DNA from: Haplosporangium gracile
Taxonomy: Eukaryota > Mortierellomycota > Mortierellomycetes > Mortierellales > Mortierellaceae
Assembly (NCBI GenBank): GCA_015499985.1
Contig: JAAAUF010000107.1
Location: forward strand, 46,028-56,755
Direction of reading: 5' to 3'
DNA length: 10,728 nt
Below, piece after piece: positions 8,153 to 10,728 of the stretch. The first letter of the stretch is position 1. The number at the start of each line of letters is the position of its first letter. The notes below the pieces were generated by a model, which saw only the letters and a list, made by a program, of their open reading frames with translations, was not told the DNA's origin and did not search any database. The position numbers and the translations under genes are program-made.

Positions 8153-9614
8153 TTGCAGAAGGGAGAGACGTCATGGCGGTGATGTGTTCAAAGAGGAATG
8201 GTCATGAAGTGGCAGCAGAAGCAATGGTACTGGTCGTCTTCGTATTGAGCACGGATGTTGCTGCGGTTGTGGTGAAGGCGATCGCGTCGACCTTGCTCCC
8301 CTTCGTGCCTCTGACTCTTGTGCATCGCTTCTTGTTATTGACACCCGCACATGAGTTTTGGGTGAGAGGCTAATATTCAAGATGCGTTTGATCTTCTGCG
8401 CTAAGGCAGCAGACGTGGGAGAGACAGAGGTAAGGGTTGAGGCAGGACAGGAAAAGAATCAAGTGCATGACCGGGGACTTCGCTTATCAGTGAGGCGCGA
8501 AAATATACATCGGCTGTTAAAGCTTTAAAGGAAGTTCGTCAGATTAATGGTGTCAAACGAATAATCAAAGCTTGTTCACGATCGCCTTCACAAGCACGGA
8601 GCAGGTTGCAAGACCTCGACCTTTGTTCAACCAAGACCTGTCCCGCGAATGCAATTAACGACCACAATAACAACAGGAAACAAAATGAACGAAAAAGGGA
8701 AGCCTAAAGTTGTAGTGTTCAACCCCGAAACATCTGTAGCAACGAGTTTTCATTACGTGGGAGGAAGCAGATGTTACCTTTGGCGGAAGTTTCTCATGGG
8801 CGATTACCGCGTCCAAATGTATGGTACATTCCTATCAACGGATTTATTAGTATGAATCCCCTTGGCCCTTGGGGGTGGGTAAGGTTCAGAGGATTAAAAT
8901 CATTGGCCACTCTGTTTGTTCTTGACTGGCACGGAAGGTAGAACTAATGCGGGAATTGGTAAGCGTTTGGAATAGAAACTGCCGAAAGTTTTGTGGATTA
9001 CTTGAGCTATAGATGACAACGGCGGGCCAGCTATCTTTGTTTGTTTTTCCTCATGATGTGATGAAAACTGCTTGGGAGCTGAAAGAGTGAGAGCGAGTAG
9101 GAGTTCCACAGCTAGCCATATGTTCGTCTTCTTTCTTCAAGGGTCAATACAACCAGGTCCTCCGCAAGGCATAGAATAGATACGTTATTAATACGTCTTG
9201 TTTGTTACATAAAAAAAGTCGAACATCATTTTATTGTTGTTGTGTTTCCTTTGTATTTGGTACTGATTCAAAATGACAAAAAAAAAAACAAACGTACGAA
9301 AGAAAAAAGAGGTGCTTGAAGAAGGGGAAAAAAAGAAAACTAAATAGAAAAAAAAGAATGTTTTTTGAAAGTGATAAATGGGGTATGGTACAGAAGCGGA
9401 CGGGCAATTATGGTCTTTTTTTTTTTTTGAAGACATGTCGGTTTGAAGGATGGAAAGTTAAAGGAGTGAAAGCTGGAAGCAAGGAAATGGCAGACAAAAG
9501 GACTCAAAAACTGCCGAGCGATATTACAAGGCTCAGCACCAAAGGGTTGATCCTGATCTTTCCTGTCTGACAGATTGTCCTAAGTGTGTGGTGTTTCTCC
9601 GTTTCTCAACGCCA

Positions 9615-10382
9615 TCATTGCTCCTTTATTGACATGTGTCCGTGTGCGTGATGATGGTGGTGGTGTCCATTCTGGGCTGCTGCTGCCTGAGCTGCCTGTT
9701 GTGCCTTCTTGAGCCGGATACAATCCTCCAGATGTTCGCCCCTGTACTTTGTCAAGTATCCACCGCCTTCCTTCTCCGTCACCGTCTTGTTCACCTGTTA
9801 CGTTGAAAACAAAAAAAGTCCATAGATCAATTGCCATATCTTAGTACGCCAACTCGAAGACACGAGGCAATTGCAATTGTAATAATGAAGCCAACAAATG
9901 ACAAAGAGCCCAGAACAAAGTACTTACAGTACATCCGGCGGTGCTGTTGGAACACTTGTAGTAAATACTCTTGCACCCAGTCTTCTTCTGAGTCGTGTTG
10001 CCGTTATTCTTCCACAGGTAAGGGTCGATATGTGGTTCGGGCGAGTCGACAATCTTGTTCACAGGCTGCATCTCGCGACGCTTTCGTTTCCTCTTGTACT
10101 CTGATCCTGTGCCCGAGTCCTGAACGCCTGCTAGCGAGGATATAGAAGAAGATGTCCGGTGGTGTCCCTTTGTCGTTGTGGTAATAGTAGTAGCGCTACC
10201 GGAATGGTCATGTTGAGGGCCACTGTTGCCAGAAACAGATGCCATATCCTCAAACTCGAGCGTGAGCGATGTCTCGCCGTTGCCTCCAACGTTGTTGTGC
10301 ATACTCAGTGCAGATCCTGGGCGACTCGACATGCCCATCCCTGTCACCGGGTGATTTTCATACTCGTCATCCGAGTCGTCAT
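9615..10382 (-). CDS. WRKY-GCM1-superfamily zinc-finger protein, probable DNA-binding regulator (5' end not located)
   Basis: Two exons, 10382-9928 and 9794-9615, are joined in phase 0 across a 133-base intron (donor GTAAGT, branch-like GTACTAAG near 9846, acceptor AACAG). About 210 residues are visible. From the first full codon: an acidic start (DDSDDEYE), a Ser/Thr/Gly-rich stretch, and a basic run KRKRKRR (96-102) that may be a nuclear signal. The finger then runs DPYLWKNNGNT (119-129), SIYYKCSN (138-145), GCTVNKTV (149-156) and YRGEHLEDC (168-176). This mirrors the plant WRKY order: D-Y-x-W-K, YYRC, GCPVRK, then YEGEHNH. The proposed zinc ligands Cys143, Cys150, His172 and Cys176 give C-X6-C-X21-H-X3-C. 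WRKYGQK itself is replaced by WKNNGNT. A Gln/Ala helix and a His-rich tail follow. A FLYWCH or GCM finger is the alternative. The first exon starts at an AATAG acceptor, so the true start lies upstream or possibly at an internal Met. Confidence 0.75.
9636..9665 (-). other. Histidine-rich tail segment of the WRKY-like protein
   Basis: CAC/CAT codons encode six consecutive His followed by AHGH, a few residues before the stop. Such tracts can bind Zn, Ni or Cu or promote speckle targeting. Here it could also be simple-repeat expansion. Confidence 0.8.
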
Positions 10383-10728
10383 CTATTCCAACGCCAATTG
10401 ATATGAACGTGAGAAAAAAAGAGAGTGGGTGAGAGAGAGGTGAGTGAGTAAGTACAAAGTAAATGGATTACGAAAGTGAGTGAGATAAATAAGGGACAGG
10501 CGGGCGACGGATTTGCGTTATACAATCCAGTTCCAATTGCCGGAATCCAATCCAAAAACACGAAAAGAGGACATCTGAGCATCAAAAAAAAAAAGAGTTG
10601 CGCCTTTTTTTTTTATTAAAAGTTGTTGTGTGGTTAAAGGGTTGCTTGTTCACTTTCGAGAGCATTCTGTCTCTCCATTTTTGATGAAGTACCCAGATAA
10701 CTGTTGATCGATAAACTGCTTTTTTCCC
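10383..10728 (-). promoter_or_regulatory. Upstream intron, leader or promoter of the WRKY-like gene
   Basis: On the minus strand this stretch is rich in CT (CTCTCTCTCACCCACTCTC) just before the AATAG acceptor at 10383, as expected for a 3' intron end or a leader. A T11 run followed by GATGCTCAG lies near 10585-10600 and could be another acceptor. A short frame at about 10578-10527 could join to the Asp-rich exon through a weak GTATAA donor, but I cannot establish it. A start codon for the gene is not certain within the window. Confidence 0.35.

Larger units (their letters stand above)
7546..9614. other. Convergent intergenic region between CAB2 and the WRKY-like gene
   Basis: This region holds the 3' ends of two genes pointing at each other. 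A T-rich stretch with TATACTTTTTATA about 50-70 bases after the CAB2 stop probably serves 3'-end formation. A block at about 7950-8400 is more GC rich and has coding-like codons on both strands. Other points are a perfect hairpin at 7940-7957, a 12-bp palindrome TTAAAGCTTTAA at 8517-8528, and A/T homopolymers at about 9277-9440. From about 8640 to 9110 there are short open frames on both strands without recognised domains. I cannot assemble a gene with confident start, splice sites and stop. Confidence 0.5.

Noticed and set aside
8657..8841. Minus-strand frame with CYRC and CCYC that resembles a zinc finger
   Set aside because: Only about 60 codons, no start codon at the head, spacing not matching a known finger, and it lies in AT-rich intergenic DNA. 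Likely chance.
8900..9109. Minus-strand 69-codon frame with a hydrophobic start (ELLLALTLS)
   Set aside because: It looks like a signal peptide, but it begins at a GTG, has no ATG in frame and has no recognised mature domain.
1..10728. tRNA, rRNA, CRISPR array or transposon
   Set aside because: I found no T-arm-like GGTTCRANYCC box with a matching acceptor stem, no regularly spaced repeats, no terminal inverted repeats with a transposase frame and no reverse-transcriptase motifs.

Overview
The window looks like nuclear DNA of a fungus, probably an early-diverging lineage such as Mucoromycota/Mortierellomycotina. The genes are protein coding and interrupted by introns of about 130-700 bases. 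Most introns have GT donors of the GTAAGT/GTATGT kind, CTAAC, CTGAC or TACTAA branch sites and YAG acceptors. The products fit too: a fungal-type peroxin-22 anchor, a eukaryotic-type phosphopantothenate-cysteine ligase and a WRKY-like zinc finger. The lineage is inferred from these features; no database was searched.

Layout, left to right. (1) 40-362, minus: the first two exons of an unrecognised gene that runs off the left edge. (2) 363-1666: intergenic, with a long purine-rich plus strand upstream of that gene, a short hairpin and a poly(A) signal for the next gene. (3) 1667-3485, minus: a three-exon PEX22 gene. Its membrane-anchor exon lies more than 700 bases from its main exon, so single-exon reading hides it. 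(4) 3486-5304: a 1.8 kb head-to-head intergenic region serving PEX22 and CAB2. (5) 5305-7545, plus: a four-exon CAB2/PPCS gene of coenzyme A synthesis. (6) 7546-9614: a 2 kb convergent intergenic stretch with some coding-like sequence that I cannot assemble into a gene. (7) 9615-10382, minus: the 3' two exons of a gene for a WRKY-GCM1-superfamily zinc finger with a basic stretch before it and a histidine run near its C terminus. Its 5' end was not located. (8) 10383-10728: probable intron, leader or promoter of that gene.

PEX22 tethers the E2 enzyme Pex4 to the peroxisome for recycling of the import receptor Pex5. CAB2 makes the second committed intermediate of CoA. Both touch CoA-dependent peroxisomal fatty-acid metabolism, but nothing in the sequence proves they are co-regulated. 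The most interesting item is the fungal WRKY-like protein, because WRKY domains are best known from plants.
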